Below are positions 30,901 through 39,987 of a DNA stretch of 64,000 nt, piece by piece (the stretch's first letter is position 1; each line of letters begins with the position of its first letter). A model generated the notes under the pieces. The model worked only from the letters and a program-made list of their open reading frames with translations. It was not told where the DNA came from and searched no databases. The stretch comes from Streptomyces poonensis. Its GTDB lineage: Bacteria > Actinomycetota > Actinomycetes > Streptomycetales > Streptomycetaceae. Position numbers and translations under genes: made by a program. The stretch lies in assembly GCF_014650915.1 (NCBI RefSeq), contig NZ_BMVW01000001.1, positions 930,001-994,000 on the forward strand, given 5' to 3'.

Positions 30901-33401
30901 CCGCCCACCCCCACAAGACCGCCGCCGTCCTTCATCTCCTTCAGCTCCTCGATGCCCTCGACGCCCTCGTCCTCGTCCAGGCCGAGCAGCAGGCGCAGTA
31001 CCGGCAGTACGGCGTCCGCCCGCTCGAGGTCGGGCTCATCGGCGAAGCCGGGGGCCCCGGACCCGGTGGCCGTCGTGCTGCCGCGCGCCCCGGGCCCGCG
31101 CCGCACCAGTTCGCCGAGCGTTCTGCGCACTCCGGGCTCGTACGCCGAGAACGTCCGCCGCAGCAGGGGCAGGACGTCGGTGAACGCCTCCCCCGGCACT
31201 CCGGTCAGCCACGCGTCCACCAGCGCGAGCAGCCGCTCGTCGTGCACGAGCAGCATGCCGCCGCCGGCTCCTCCCCCGACGAACCCCTCGATCCACGCGG
31301 CCGCGTCGGTCGGCGGAGTCCCCGGCGACAGCACCAGCCCCATGAGCCGAGCCGTTTCGTCCCCCGCCAGCTCCCCGTCGTCCAGCAGCAGTCGTACCGC
31401 CCTGCCGCGGATGACACCCGGAACGGTGTCCCGTTGCGAGAGCACTCGGAGAACGGAGTGCCAGCGGGCTCGCAGATCGCCATGGGCCGCCGACACGGCT
31501 TCGCCCAGCAGGCCCACCGCTCCGTGGACGGCGTCCACCTGGCGTCTCATCTCTGCCGCGGCGTCCGCGTCGAGCGCGGCGCAGGCGGGCGGAAGACCGA
31601 CGAAGACCCGCTCGGCGAGACCCGCCGCGACCTCCGCCAGTGCCCGGGTGTCCGTGGCCCGGACATCGCCGTAGCGCAGGGAGCGCACCAGCGCGGGAAG
31701 CGCCTGTGCGAGGTGCCCCACGTCCGCGTCCAGTGCCGCACGGTCCGCGAGCACGCGCATCACCGCGGGCAGGGCGTCCGGCAGTTCGGCCAGGAGACAG
31801 CTCTCGGCGAGTCCCGTGACGTCCGCGAGCGACTGCGCGGCCACGGCGTCCGCCTCGGCCTTCGCGGTCGCCGCCGACAGCACGGTCGTCCCCCACACGC
31901 CTGCCTCGGCGACCCGCACGGACAGCTCCGGTTCCCAGCGCAGCCGCCAGGTCTCCCGGAAGGTGCCCGTGCTGCCGCGGGAGACCGCGGACTCGCCCCA
32001 CGCGACACCGAGCAGCCGCAGCCGGTGCAGAAGGCGGCTGCGCTCGGCGTCGTTCTCCTTGCGCAGGTCGAGCTCCAGCTCCTTCTCCAGCGCCTCGGGC
32101 TTGAGGCGCAGCCGGCGCTGGAGCCGCGCCAGGTCGCGCTGCAACGGCACCGCCGGCGCCGACGCTGGCACCTCGCCCAGCACATCGCCCACGACGAGCC
32201 GGTCGTGCACGAGGGCCAGCGGCACGTCCGAGCCCTCGCACATGACCGCCCGTACGGCATCGGTGGTCTCCGTGAGTCCCGGCAAGGGGCGTCCCCGCAT
32301 CGCCGCCAGAGTCTCGGCGAGCCGCACCGCCTCGATGACGTGCGCGGAGGAGACGATCCGGTCCTCCTGCCGCAGCAGTCCGGCCACCTTGGTCATCCAC
32401 CGCTCGACCGGACGGTCCGGCACGCCGAAGAGGTGCCCGTACCAGCCCGGCGAGTCGATACCCGCCCCATAGCCGCTGGCCCGGGCCAGCCTGCGGTGCG
32501 TCCACGGCACCCAGGTCATGTCGGCCTTCACCTTCGGCAGCCCCTTCAGCAGCGCCCGGTCGGCGGCGACGGTGTGCCTCTCCCTCAGTGCGGGCACGTG
32601 CCACGCCCCGCACACCACGGCCACCTCGTCCCCGAACTCCTTCCGCGCGGAACGCACCTGGAGCCGCATGTACGCCTCCCGTACCAGATCACGGTCGTGT
32701 CCGCCGGTGCCGTACGTCTCCCGCAGCGCCTCCATGGCCTCCCCGAGGGCCAGGAACGGTGCGAACACGTGCTCGTCCGTCGCCCGGTGCTCGACCACGT
32801 CCTCCCACCACCGTTCGGGATCGTCGTAGCCGGCGGCTTCGGCGAGCGCCGCGAGGGGATCCACACGCACGGCCTCGCCGGTCTCCGGCGGCTGAGCACC
32901 CGGATCGGAGGTGAGCGCCGGGCCCGCCCCGCCGGGAGGGCCGGACGCTCCGGCCGGTCCGGAAGAGGAGGACATGTCCCCTGCGCCGGCCGGCCCGGTC
33001 GGCGCGGCCCCCTCCTTCTCCTTCTCCTCCTCCTTCCCCCACGCCAGAGTGTGCGTCGCCGGGAGGTCGATGAAGCGGGCCGGTACTCCGTGCTCCAGGG
33101 CCCAGCGGATCGCCACCCATTCCGGGGAGAACTCGGCGAGCGGCCAGAACGCCGAGCAACCGGGCTCGTCCACCGCGTGGGCGAGAAGGGCGACCGGTGG
33201 CCGCATGTCCTCCTCGGCGGCTAGCGGAACCAGTCCGTCCGCCTCCGGTGGCCCTTCGATCAGGACGACCCGGGGGCGCGCCTCGTCCAGCGCGGCCCGC
33301 ACCGCCCGTGCCGATCCCGGGCCATGGTGCCGTACGCCGAGCAGCAGCGGCCCGTCGTCGTACGCCCGCGCGCGCGATCCTGTCCCGTCGTTACCAGTCA
33401 T
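30897..33401 (-). CDS. DUF5682 protein, TraB/EreA-like N-terminus
   Basis: The 834-residue product starts with ATGA overlapping the MoxR stop. The first 280 residues carry GVRHHGPGSAR (22-32), RVVLIEGPPEADGLVPL (44-60), ARFIDLPA (108-115) and VVCGAWHVPALRERH (262-276). This His...Glu...Asp...His pattern resembles the TIKI/TraB, ChaN and erythromycin-esterase-like superfamily, suggesting a metal-dependent hydrolase; that is my reading, not a search. An Ala/Pro/Gly linker lies at 121-180. Residues about 300-810 are long and helical. DUF5682 is known for its place between a MoxR ATPase and a VWA protein; its activity is unknown to me. Confidence 0.88.
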   Translation of the reverse strand: MTGNDGTGSRARAYDDGPLLLGVRHHGPGSARAVRAALDEARPRVVLIEGPPEADGLVPLAAEEDMRPPVALLAHAVDEPGCSAFWPLAEFSPEWVAIRWALEHGVPARFIDLPATHTLAWGKEEEKEKEGAAPTGPAGAGDMSSSSGPAGASGPPGGAGPALTSDPGAQPPETGEAVRVDPLAALAEAAGYDDPERWWEDVVEHRATDEHVFAPFLALGEAMEALRETYGTGGHDRDLVREAYMRLQVRSARKEFGDEVAVVCGAWHVPALRERHTVAADRALLKGLPKVKADMTWVPWTHRRLARASGYGAGIDSPGWYGHLFGVPDRPVERWMTKVAGLLRQEDRIVSSAHVIEAVRLAETLAAMRGRPLPGLTETTDAVRAVMCEGSDVPLALVHDRLVVGDVLGEVPASAPAVPLQRDLARLQRRLRLKPEALEKELELDLRKENDAERSRLLHRLRLLGVAWGESAVSRGSTGTFRETWRLRWEPELSVRVAEAGVWGTTVLSAATAKAEADAVAAQSLADVTGLAESCLLAELPDALPAVMRVLADRAALDADVGHLAQALPALVRSLRYGDVRATDTRALAEVAAGLAERVFVGLPPACAALDADAAAEMRRQVDAVHGAVGLLGEAVSAAHGDLRARWHSVLRVLSQRDTVPGVIRGRAVRLLLDDGELAGDETARLMGLVLSPGTPPTDAAAWIEGFVGGGAGGGMLLVHDERLLALVDAWLTGVPGEAFTDVLPLLRRTFSAYEPGVRRTLGELVRRGPGARGSTTATGSGAPGFADEPDLERADAVLPVLRLLLGLDEDEGVEGIEELKEMKDGGGLVGVGG

Positions 33402-34597
33402 GCGCTGACCTCCCGGCACGCCCGGTAGAAGTCCGTCCACCCGTCGCGTTCGCGGACCACGGCCTCCAGGTACTCCTGCCAGATCACCCGGTCGGCCGCC
33501 GGGTCGCGGACGACGGCACCGAGGATGCCGGCGGCCACGTCCGAGGCGCGCAGCACGCCGTCGCCGAAGTGGGCGGCCAGGGCCAGGCCGCTGGTGACGA
33601 CGGAGATCGCCTCGGCGGTGGACAGCGTGCCGCTGGGCGACTTGATCTTCGTACGGCCGTCGGTCGTCACCCCGTCGCGCAGCTCGCGGAAGACCGTCAC
33701 CACACGGCGGATCTCGTCGATGCCGTCGGGTGCCGTGGGCAGGTCGAGGGAGCGGCCGATCTGGTCGACGCGGCGCGAGACGATGTCGACCTCGGCGTCG
33801 GCGCTCTCCGGCAGCGGCAGCACCACGGTGTTGAAGCGGCGGCGCAGGGCGCTCGACAGGTCGTTCACCCCGCGGTCGCGGTCGTTCGCCGTGGCGATGA
33901 GGTTGAAGCCGCGGACGGCCTGCACCTCCTGCCCCAGTTCCGGTATCGGCAGGGTTTTCTCGGACAGGATGGTGATCAGTGTGTCCTGCACGTCCGCCGG
34001 GATCCGGGTCAGCTCCTCCACGCGGGCCGTCATGCCCTCGGCCATGGCCCGCATGACCGGGCTCGGGACGAGCGCGTCGCGGCTGGGGCCGTGGGCGAGC
34101 AGCTGCGCGTAGTTCCAGCCGTAGCGGATCGCCTCCTCCGGTGTGCCCGCCGTGCCCTGCACGAGCAGTGTCGAGTCGCCGCTGACCGCCGCGGCCAAGT
34201 GCTCGGAGACCCAGGTCTTGGCGGTGCCGGGCACGCCGAGCAGGAGCAGGGCGCGGTCGGTGGCGAGGGTGGTGACGGCGACCTCGACGATGCGGCGCGG
34301 GCCCACGTACTTCGGGGTGATCACCGTGCCGTCGGGCAGCGTGCCGCCGAGGAGGTACGTGGCCACGGCCCATGGCGAGAGCTTCCAGCGGGCCGGGCGG
34401 GGACGGTCGTCCTGCGCGGCCAGCGCGGCGAGTTCGGCGGCGAAGGCGTGCTCGGCGTGCGGGCGCAGCGCCTCGGGCTCCGCTCGTTCCGCGGGCGCGG
34501 GCCCGCTCGTGTGTGCGTCCGGGCCCGCGGACGCGTTCGCGGACGCGGACTGGTTGTGGCTGTCGTCGGCGGTCGTCGGGTGCACGGAAACAGGCAT
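33398..34597 (-). CDS. MoxR-family AAA+ ATPase
   Basis: The 399-residue product has a disordered 60-residue start and an AAA+ domain at about 95-370: Walker A GVPGTAKT at 121-128, sensor I ATANDRDRG and the arginine finger in SSALRRRF. The Walker B position reads VEELTRIP (193-200) where classical MoxR has ADEINRAP, so the aspartate is replaced by glutamate. MoxR ATPases remodel or insert cofactors into partners, usually with a VWA adaptor. It heads the operon with DUF5682 and VWA, each joined by a 4-base overlap, and is divergent from the SWIM gene. Confidence 0.92.
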   Translation of the reverse strand: MPVSVHPTTADDSHNQSASANASAGPDAHTSGPAPAERAEPEALRPHAEHAFAAELAALAAQDDRPRPARWKLSPWAVATYLLGGTLPDGTVITPKYVGPRRIVEVAVTTLATDRALLLLGVPGTAKTWVSEHLAAAVSGDSTLLVQGTAGTPEEAIRYGWNYAQLLAHGPSRDALVPSPVMRAMAEGMTARVEELTRIPADVQDTLITILSEKTLPIPELGQEVQAVRGFNLIATANDRDRGVNDLSSALRRRFNTVVLPLPESADAEVDIVSRRVDQIGRSLDLPTAPDGIDEIRRVVTVFRELRDGVTTDGRTKIKSPSGTLSTAEAISVVTSGLALAAHFGDGVLRASDVAAGILGAVVRDPAADRVIWQEYLEAVVRERDGWTDFYRACREVSA

Positions 34598-34663
34598 GAC
34601 TGAGTCCCCCTCCAGCTCGGCCGGGTCCGGCCGTCTCGGATCTGGTGTCCACCGTGCACCACG

Positions 34664-34721
34664 CCACTGACAATGCGTTCTGAGCTGCGGAAACGCCCAC
34701 GCCGAGGCCGATTGTCAGTGG
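34664..34721. promoter_or_regulatory. 11-bp inverted repeat in the MoxR/SWIM divergent promoter region
   Basis: CCACTGACAAT (34664-34674) and ATTGTCAGTGG (34711-34721) are exact complements 36 bases apart. Each outward arm contains TTGTCA, a candidate -35, so the repeat may be a shared operator or a mirrored promoter pair serving both gene sets. Confidence 0.6.
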
Positions 34722-34741
34722 TGGGTCCTACCGTCGGAGAC

Positions 34742-36097
34742 ATGACTCAGCAGGGGGTGCGCTGGACGGCTGAGCAGGTGCTGGCATTGGCGCCTGACGC
34801 AGCGTCGCGCAAAGCGGGAAGCAAACTCGGCGCGGCTGGGCCGTGGTCGGATGCGGGGAGTTCTGACGAGGGGACGGTGTGGGGACTGTGCAAGGGCAGT
34901 GGCAGCAAGCCGTATCAGACAGTCATCGACGTCGCGGACTCCACCGGGCCCGCGTACAAATGCAGTTGTCCGAGCCGCAAGTTCCCGTGCAAACACGCGC
35001 TGGGGCTGCTGTTGCTCTGGGCGGGCGGCGACACCGCGGTGCCGCATGCGCAGGCGCCGGACTGGGCGGAGCAGTGGCTGGCCGGGCGGAGACGGCGCGC
35101 CGAGGCCCGGAGGACGACGACGGACGCGGCATCTGGGGCTGCTCCGGCTGACCCGGAGGCGGCACGCCGCAGGGCGGAGCGACGCGCCGAACGGATCACC
35201 GCGGGGGCGGCCGAGCTGGAGCAGCGGCTGGCCGACCTGCTGCGGAACGGTCTGGCGGGGGCCGAACAGGCCGGGTACGGACTGTGGGACGAGACGGCGG
35301 CCCGCATGGTCGACGCTCAGGCGCCGGGTCTCGCCGCGCGCGTGCGGGAGTTGGGGGCCATACCGGGCTCGGGTGCCGGCTGGCCGGTGCGGCTGCTGGA
35401 GGAGTGCGCGCTGCTGCATCTGCTGGACCAGGGCTGGCTGCGGCGTGAGCGCCTGCCGGACGGTCTCGCGGCGACGGTCCGTTCCCGGGTCGGGATGCCG
35501 GGCTCGCCGGACGGCCCGCCGGTCCGGGACCGCTGGCTGGCCCTCGCCCAGTACGACACGGCGGACTCCCGGCTCACGACACGACGCATCTGGCTGTACG
35601 GCGCCGAGTCGGGCCGTACGGTGCTGCTTCTCTCCTACGGTGCGGCCGGCCGGGCTCCCGAGCTGGCGTTGCCGGTGGGCCTCGCCTTCGATGCGGAGGT
35701 GTCGGCGTACCCCGGCTCGGGGCAGCTGCGGGGTGCCCTGGGAGAGCGGCTCTCACCGCCCGAGCCCGCGGCGACACGGCCGCCGGGGGTGACCCCGGCG
35801 CAGGCCGCGGTCCGTTACGGCGAGGCCCTGCGCGAGGACCCGTGGCTGGACTCCGTCCCGGTCACCCTGGCCCGGGTGGTCCCGGTCCCGGACGGCGACT
35901 CCTGGCAACTGGCGGACGCGGATGGCGATCTGGCGCTGCCTCTCACGGCCTCGGCCCGCTCCCGTCCGGGGCTGTGGCGCCTGGTCGCTCTCTCCGGCGG
36001 CGCACCCGTCACCGTCTTCGGAGAGTGCGGCCACCAGGGCTTCACTCCACTGACGGCCTGGCCGGAGAGAGAAGGGGAGGCGGTGGGGCTGTGCTGA
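34742..36097 (+). CDS. SWIM zinc-finger protein
   Basis: The 451-residue product starts at ATG behind CGGAGAC. The SWIM motif CxCx(n)CxH is complete: C74, C76, C83 and H85 in KCSCPSRKFPCKHALGL. A basic, Ala/Arg-rich helical segment follows (about 105-170), then about 280 residues without a named motif. SWIM fingers bind DNA or protein. It is divergent from the MoxR-DUF5682-VWA operon with 144 bases between starts and about 200 bases ahead of DUF5691; this five-gene set recurs in actinomycetes. Confidence 0.92.
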   Translation: MTQQGVRWTAEQVLALAPDAASRKAGSKLGAAGPWSDAGSSDEGTVWGLCKGSGSKPYQTVIDVADSTGPAYKCSCPSRKFPCKHALGLLLLWAGGDTAVPHAQAPDWAEQWLAGRRRRAEARRTTTDAASGAAPADPEAARRRAERRAERITAGAAELEQRLADLLRNGLAGAEQAGYGLWDETAARMVDAQAPGLAARVRELGAIPGSGAGWPVRLLEECALLHLLDQGWLRRERLPDGLAATVRSRVGMPGSPDGPPVRDRWLALAQYDTADSRLTTRRIWLYGAESGRTVLLLSYGAAGRAPELALPVGLAFDAEVSAYPGSGQLRGALGERLSPPEPAATRPPGVTPAQAAVRYGEALREDPWLDSVPVTLARVVPVPDGDSWQLADADGDLALPLTASARSRPGLWRLVALSGGAPVTVFGECGHQGFTPLTAWPEREGEAVGLC

Positions 36098-36298
36098 GAC
36101 ACGGTCTCGTCCGGAGACGCACGAGCGGCTGACACAAGGGGGCCGGGGCCGGGCCGGGATCGACGCCGGCTCCCACGGCGACGGCTCCGCCCCGCTCCGC
36201 CCCGTCACAGCGGCGCCACCGGCGTCCCCACGGTCGACGGCATCGCTCTTCCGCGACCGGCCCAGCTGGCCACCGACATACGGAACGGAAGGACTCTC

Positions 36299-37918
36299 AT
36301 GAACGGCACCACGACGTTCCCTGACGCACACGACGGAAGTCCTTGGGAGGAGCTCGTCACCGTGGCGCTGCTGGGGACGGACCGGCGTCCGGTTCCGCGG
36401 CTCGCGGCCGGGCAGGAGGCACCCGTGGCGCTGCTGGACGCGGCGGCCGTGGAAACCGTGCGGCGCCGGGCCGGTCTGCGGCCCGCACAGGCGGCGCCGC
36501 GGCCGGCGCCCGCCGCTGAGGACACCCGTCCACCGCTGCCTCGCGCCGCCGCGCGCAGGCTGGCGATGCTCCTGGCCGACCGGCCGGGTACGGGCGGCGG
36601 GCGCAGAGGCACGGCCCCCGATCTCATGGAACTGCTGCCGCAATGGCTGGCCATGGCCAACGCGCACGGTTTCGCAGCACCGCCCGAAGCCTTGCCCGCG
36701 TTGCTGGACGCGGCACGGGGCCGTACGGACCTGCGGCCGGCGGCCCTGACCTTCGCGGGACCGCGTGCGCTGTGGCTGGCCCGGCTGAACCCTGACTGGC
36801 GCTTCGCGCTGCGAGCCGCTCCGGGCGGGGGCACCGAGGCTCCGGACCACCAGGACACCGAGCGCGTCCGGCGACTGTGGCAGGAGGGTCTCTTCGCCGA
36901 ACGCGTCGCTCTCCTGTCGGCGATCCGGGCACGGGAACCGGCGGCTGCACGGGAGTTGCTCGACACCACGTGGACCACTGAGCGGGCCGAGGACCGGCTG
37001 ATGTTCCTCGACTCGCTGCGCAGCGGGCTCGGAGCCGCGGACGAGCCGTTCCTGGAACGGGCGTTGACGGACCGCAGCCGGAACGTACGCGCCACCGCGG
37101 CGGAGTTGCTGTCCGCGCTGCCCGGCTCAGCGCTGGCCGCGCGGATGGCCGACCGTGCCGCGTCGTGTGTCGCGCTCGACCACACACGTGCCGTTCCCGC
37201 GATCGTGGTCGAGCCACCGCACGAGTGCGACGCCGACATGGAGCGCGACGGGGTGGTGGCCAAGGCGCCGTCGGGGCGCGGCGAACGATCTTGGTGGCTC
37301 GGCCAGTTGGTGGAGGCGGCACCGCTCGGGTCGTGGTCGCGACGGTTCGGCGGACGTACGCCGGAGGAGATCGTGGCGTTGCCCGTGGCGGACGACTGGC
37401 AGGGAGAACTGCACGCCGCGTGGTGCCGGGCGGCGGTACGCCAGCGGGACGGCGGCTGGTCCAGAGCCCTGCTGGGAGTGCCCTCACTGCCGGAGGCCGC
37501 CGGGCCCGGGGCCGTGTCACTGGCCGAGCGGGCCAAGCTCCTGGCGACCCTGGGCGCGCACGAGCGGGCCGAGTGGGTGGCGGGGTTCATCGCGACGCAC
37601 GGTCTGTCGGAGGCGTTCCAGTTGCTCGGCGTCTGCGCGGTGCCGTGGTCACCCGCCCTGGGACGCGCGGTGGTGGACGCACTCAACATCGCCCGCGACG
37701 CGGGCAGTTATCCCTGGAGTTTCAGCGGGGTGATGGGACTCGCCGAGCGGTGCCTGGACCCCTCGGAAGCCGAACGGCTGAACGCGCTCACGGCCACACC
37801 GGAGGAGGCGGAGGACGCGTCCCCGGGTTCAGGAGGGTACTGGGCGGAGGCGTTCCAGCGACTCGTCACCACGTTGCGCCTGCGCGCCGCCATGCGCGAG
37901 GAGCTGGCCTCGCCATGA
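36299..37918 (+). CDS. DUF5691 protein, HEAT-like
   Basis: A 539-residue protein, rich in Leu/Ala helices, with helical pairs such as LFAERVALLSAIRAREPAAA and RSRNVRATAAELLSALPGS that resemble HEAT repeats. It has no membrane segment or enzyme motif. It starts MNGTTTFPDAHDGSPWEEL. It lies 201 bases after the SWIM gene on the same strand; DUF5691 and SWIM proteins are regular neighbours of MoxR/VWA genes. It could be a scaffold or substrate adaptor for that ATPase; I see no direct evidence. Confidence 0.85.
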   Translation: MNGTTTFPDAHDGSPWEELVTVALLGTDRRPVPRLAAGQEAPVALLDAAAVETVRRRAGLRPAQAAPRPAPAAEDTRPPLPRAAARRLAMLLADRPGTGGGRRGTAPDLMELLPQWLAMANAHGFAAPPEALPALLDAARGRTDLRPAALTFAGPRALWLARLNPDWRFALRAAPGGGTEAPDHQDTERVRRLWQEGLFAERVALLSAIRAREPAAARELLDTTWTTERAEDRLMFLDSLRSGLGAADEPFLERALTDRSRNVRATAAELLSALPGSALAARMADRAASCVALDHTRAVPAIVVEPPHECDADMERDGVVAKAPSGRGERSWWLGQLVEAAPLGSWSRRFGGRTPEEIVALPVADDWQGELHAAWCRAAVRQRDGGWSRALLGVPSLPEAAGPGAVSLAERAKLLATLGAHERAEWVAGFIATHGLSEAFQLLGVCAVPWSPALGRAVVDALNIARDAGSYPWSFSGVMGLAERCLDPSEAERLNALTATPEEAEDASPGSGGYWAEAFQRLVTTLRLRAAMREELASP

Positions 37919-38073
37919 GCTGGCGACACGCGCCGTACCGACGGCTGCCGGAAGCACTGTCACCGCGTGTCACCGGCGGCTCGGGCCCCTGCACCCGCGC
38001 CGCCGGACACCGACGTACCGAACCACCGGCGGCTCACCGCGCCGGGGCGGCTGTGCCTCCAGGGAACCAGCGG

Positions 38074-38490
38074 CTACGCGCCCGCGGGCTGGTGGACGTT
38101 CGCCCGCACCCAGTCCACGATCGACGCGGTCGTGGCACCGGGAGTGAAGATCTCGGCGACACCCTTCTCCTTGAGAGGCGGGATGTCGGCCTCGGGGATG
38201 ATGCCGCCGCCGAAGACCTTGATGTCCTCGGCGTCCCGCTCCTTGAGGAGATCGATGACGGCCGCGAAGAGCGTGTTGTGGGCGCCGGACAGGATGGAGA
38301 GACCGATCGCGTCGGCGTCCTCCTGGATCGCGGTGTCGACGATCTGCTCCGGCGTCTGGTGGAGGCCGGTGTAGATGACCTCCATACCGGCGTCACGCAG
38401 CGCACGTGCGATCACCTTGGCCCCGCGATCATGACCGTCGAGCCCCGGCTTGGCCACCACCACGCGGATCGGACCGGCTGCCACACCCAT
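38074..38490 (-). CDS. icmB: Isobutyryl-CoA mutase small (cobalamin-binding) subunit
   Basis: IcmB binds adenosylcobalamin for the isobutyryl-CoA/n-butyryl-CoA rearrangement with a separate large subunit, IcmA. The 138-residue length and the DxHxxG motif (D18-G-H20-D-R-G23) fit; SILSGAHN and GGIIPEADI (about 70-105) complete the fold. GGAGG lies 5 bases before the chosen ATG; another ATG 12 bases upstream has no such site. No large subunit lies nearby; in Streptomyces icmA is elsewhere. The C-terminal domain of methylmalonyl-CoA mutase is similar, but a free-standing one of this size in this neighbourhood is IcmB. Confidence 0.93.
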   Translation of the reverse strand: MGVAAGPIRVVVAKPGLDGHDRGAKVIARALRDAGMEVIYTGLHQTPEQIVDTAIQEDADAIGLSILSGAHNTLFAAVIDLLKERDAEDIKVFGGGIIPEADIPPLKEKGVAEIFTPGATTASIVDWVRANVHQPAGA

Positions 38491-39075
38491 CACTGCCTCC
38501 ATGAAACGACTGCACCGGCCCGTACCGGCGCCCACCGCACCGGATGCGTCGCGGGCACGGGCTCCCCGTACCGCACGGCCGAGGAAGTGAACGAACGTTA
38601 TCGCCAGCATCCCGTAACCGGCAGTTTCACGGCGGAGAGCGAGGGGGAAATCACACGTGGGACACGTTCGCCGCGTACCGTTCCGAGTTCCCGCGGCACA
38701 CGCGTCGCGGCAGTCGACGGCATACGTGCCGCACGGGCCCGCGACTCGGGCGCCACGACCGGAGGGTGCGCACGGAGAGCCGCCACGAGGTGGCCGCACC
38801 ACCGCACCGCCGGCGGGAGGCGCCAGTGGTGGTGCACTTCGGCGATGGCACGAGCACGAAAGCGGGGACCCACTTTCGCCCGGTGGCGGGGCAGGCCTTT
38901 GCCGTGAGAACGGCGAGGCGCCGCATCGCCGACGGGGCAAGGGCCGTCGTCGCGTCACCGACGCACCACGCGTCGCACACGCCGCACTCGCACCGTCGCC
39001 CACCTCCGACACGGTTCACCACGAGTGCACACGGGGGACAGAGGAGTCCTCCCGCGTGCCGACGGGAGGTCGGCC
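38491..39075. other. Divergent spacer between icmB and the lipase gene
   Basis: About 585 bases without a credible coding frame. Both promoters should lie here, but I found no convincing -35/-10 pair, palindrome or RNA element. Confidence 0.6.
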
Positions 39076-39987
39076 ATGAAGGTCACCCGGGCAGTGATGC
39101 CCTTTCTGCCGCTCAGTCAGCACCGCTTACCCGGCTTCCCCGGCCTTCCCCAGTTCCCCGGCAGACTCGCGGGTCTCTCGGTGGCCCTGCTGAAGGCGAC
39201 CGCGCTGGAGTTCGCGATCCTCGCGGGCCATCTGCTCCTGTATCCGTCCGGGATCACCCAGGAGCGCCGGCCGGTCCCCACGCCCCTCCCGTCCGGCACC
39301 GCTCCGCTGCCGACCGAGGCCAAGCCCCCGGTCGTCCTGCTCCACGGCTTCATAGACAACCGCTCCGTCTTCGTCCTGCTGCGCCGTTCCCTGGCACAGC
39401 ACGGCCGCCGCCAGATCGAGTCGCTCAACTACTCCCCTCTCACCTGTGACATCCGTACCGCCGCGGAGCTGCTCGGCCGGCACATAGCGGACATCTGCGA
39501 GCGTACGGGCCACGAGCGGGTGGACATCGTGGGACACAGCCTGGGCGGTCTGATAGCGCGGTACTACGTGCAGCGGCTCGGCGGCGACCTGCACGTCCGG
39601 ACACTCGTCACGCTCGGCACCCCGCACGGGGGTACCCGTGTGGCCCCCCTGGCGAACGCCCACCCGATCGTCCGGCAGATGCGGCCGGGCTCCGCCGTGC
39701 TGGAGGAACTGCGGGAGCCGGCCCCCGGCTGCCGTACGCACTTCGTGGCCTTCTGGAGCGACCTGGACCATCTGATGGACCCCCTGGAGACCGCGTCCAT
39801 CGGCCACCCGGATCTGATGGTGCAGAACGTCCGGGTGAGCGGCATCGGGCATCTCGCCCTGCCCGTCCACCCCGCCGTGGCCACCGGTGTACGGCAGGCA
39901 CTCGACCTCGACCAGGCGTCCGGCGCATCGGCCGACGGGGCCGCCCGGAAGACGGGAACCGGCACGGAAGGCCTGACCGTGGCGTGA
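39076..39987 (+). CDS. Alpha/beta hydrolase (triacylglycerol lipase/esterase family)
   Basis: The 303-residue product has GXSXG as GHSLGG with S155, the oxyanion HGF at 90-92 in VVLLHGFIDNRSVF, and a C-terminal His in SGIGHLALPVHP. Residues 30-55 form a hydrophobic stretch (LAGLSVALLKATALEFAILAGHLLLYP) that could be an uncleaved anchor. The family includes secreted and membrane-associated lipases. GGGAGG precedes the ATG. Substrate unknown; it faces away from icmB. Confidence 0.87.
   Translation: MKVTRAVMPFLPLSQHRLPGFPGLPQFPGRLAGLSVALLKATALEFAILAGHLLLYPSGITQERRPVPTPLPSGTAPLPTEAKPPVVLLHGFIDNRSVFVLLRRSLAQHGRRQIESLNYSPLTCDIRTAAELLGRHIADICERTGHERVDIVGHSLGGLIARYYVQRLGGDLHVRTLVTLGTPHGGTRVAPLANAHPIVRQMRPGSAVLEELREPAPGCRTHFVAFWSDLDHLMDPLETASIGHPDLMVQNVRVSGIGHLALPVHPAVATGVRQALDLDQASGASADGAARKTGTGTEGLTVA

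Noticed and set aside
30897..34700. A single 1267-residue DUF5682 protein starting near 34700
   Set aside because: The upstream part is the shadow of the MoxR gene; the ATG at 33401 overlaps the MoxR stop in the usual ATGA way.
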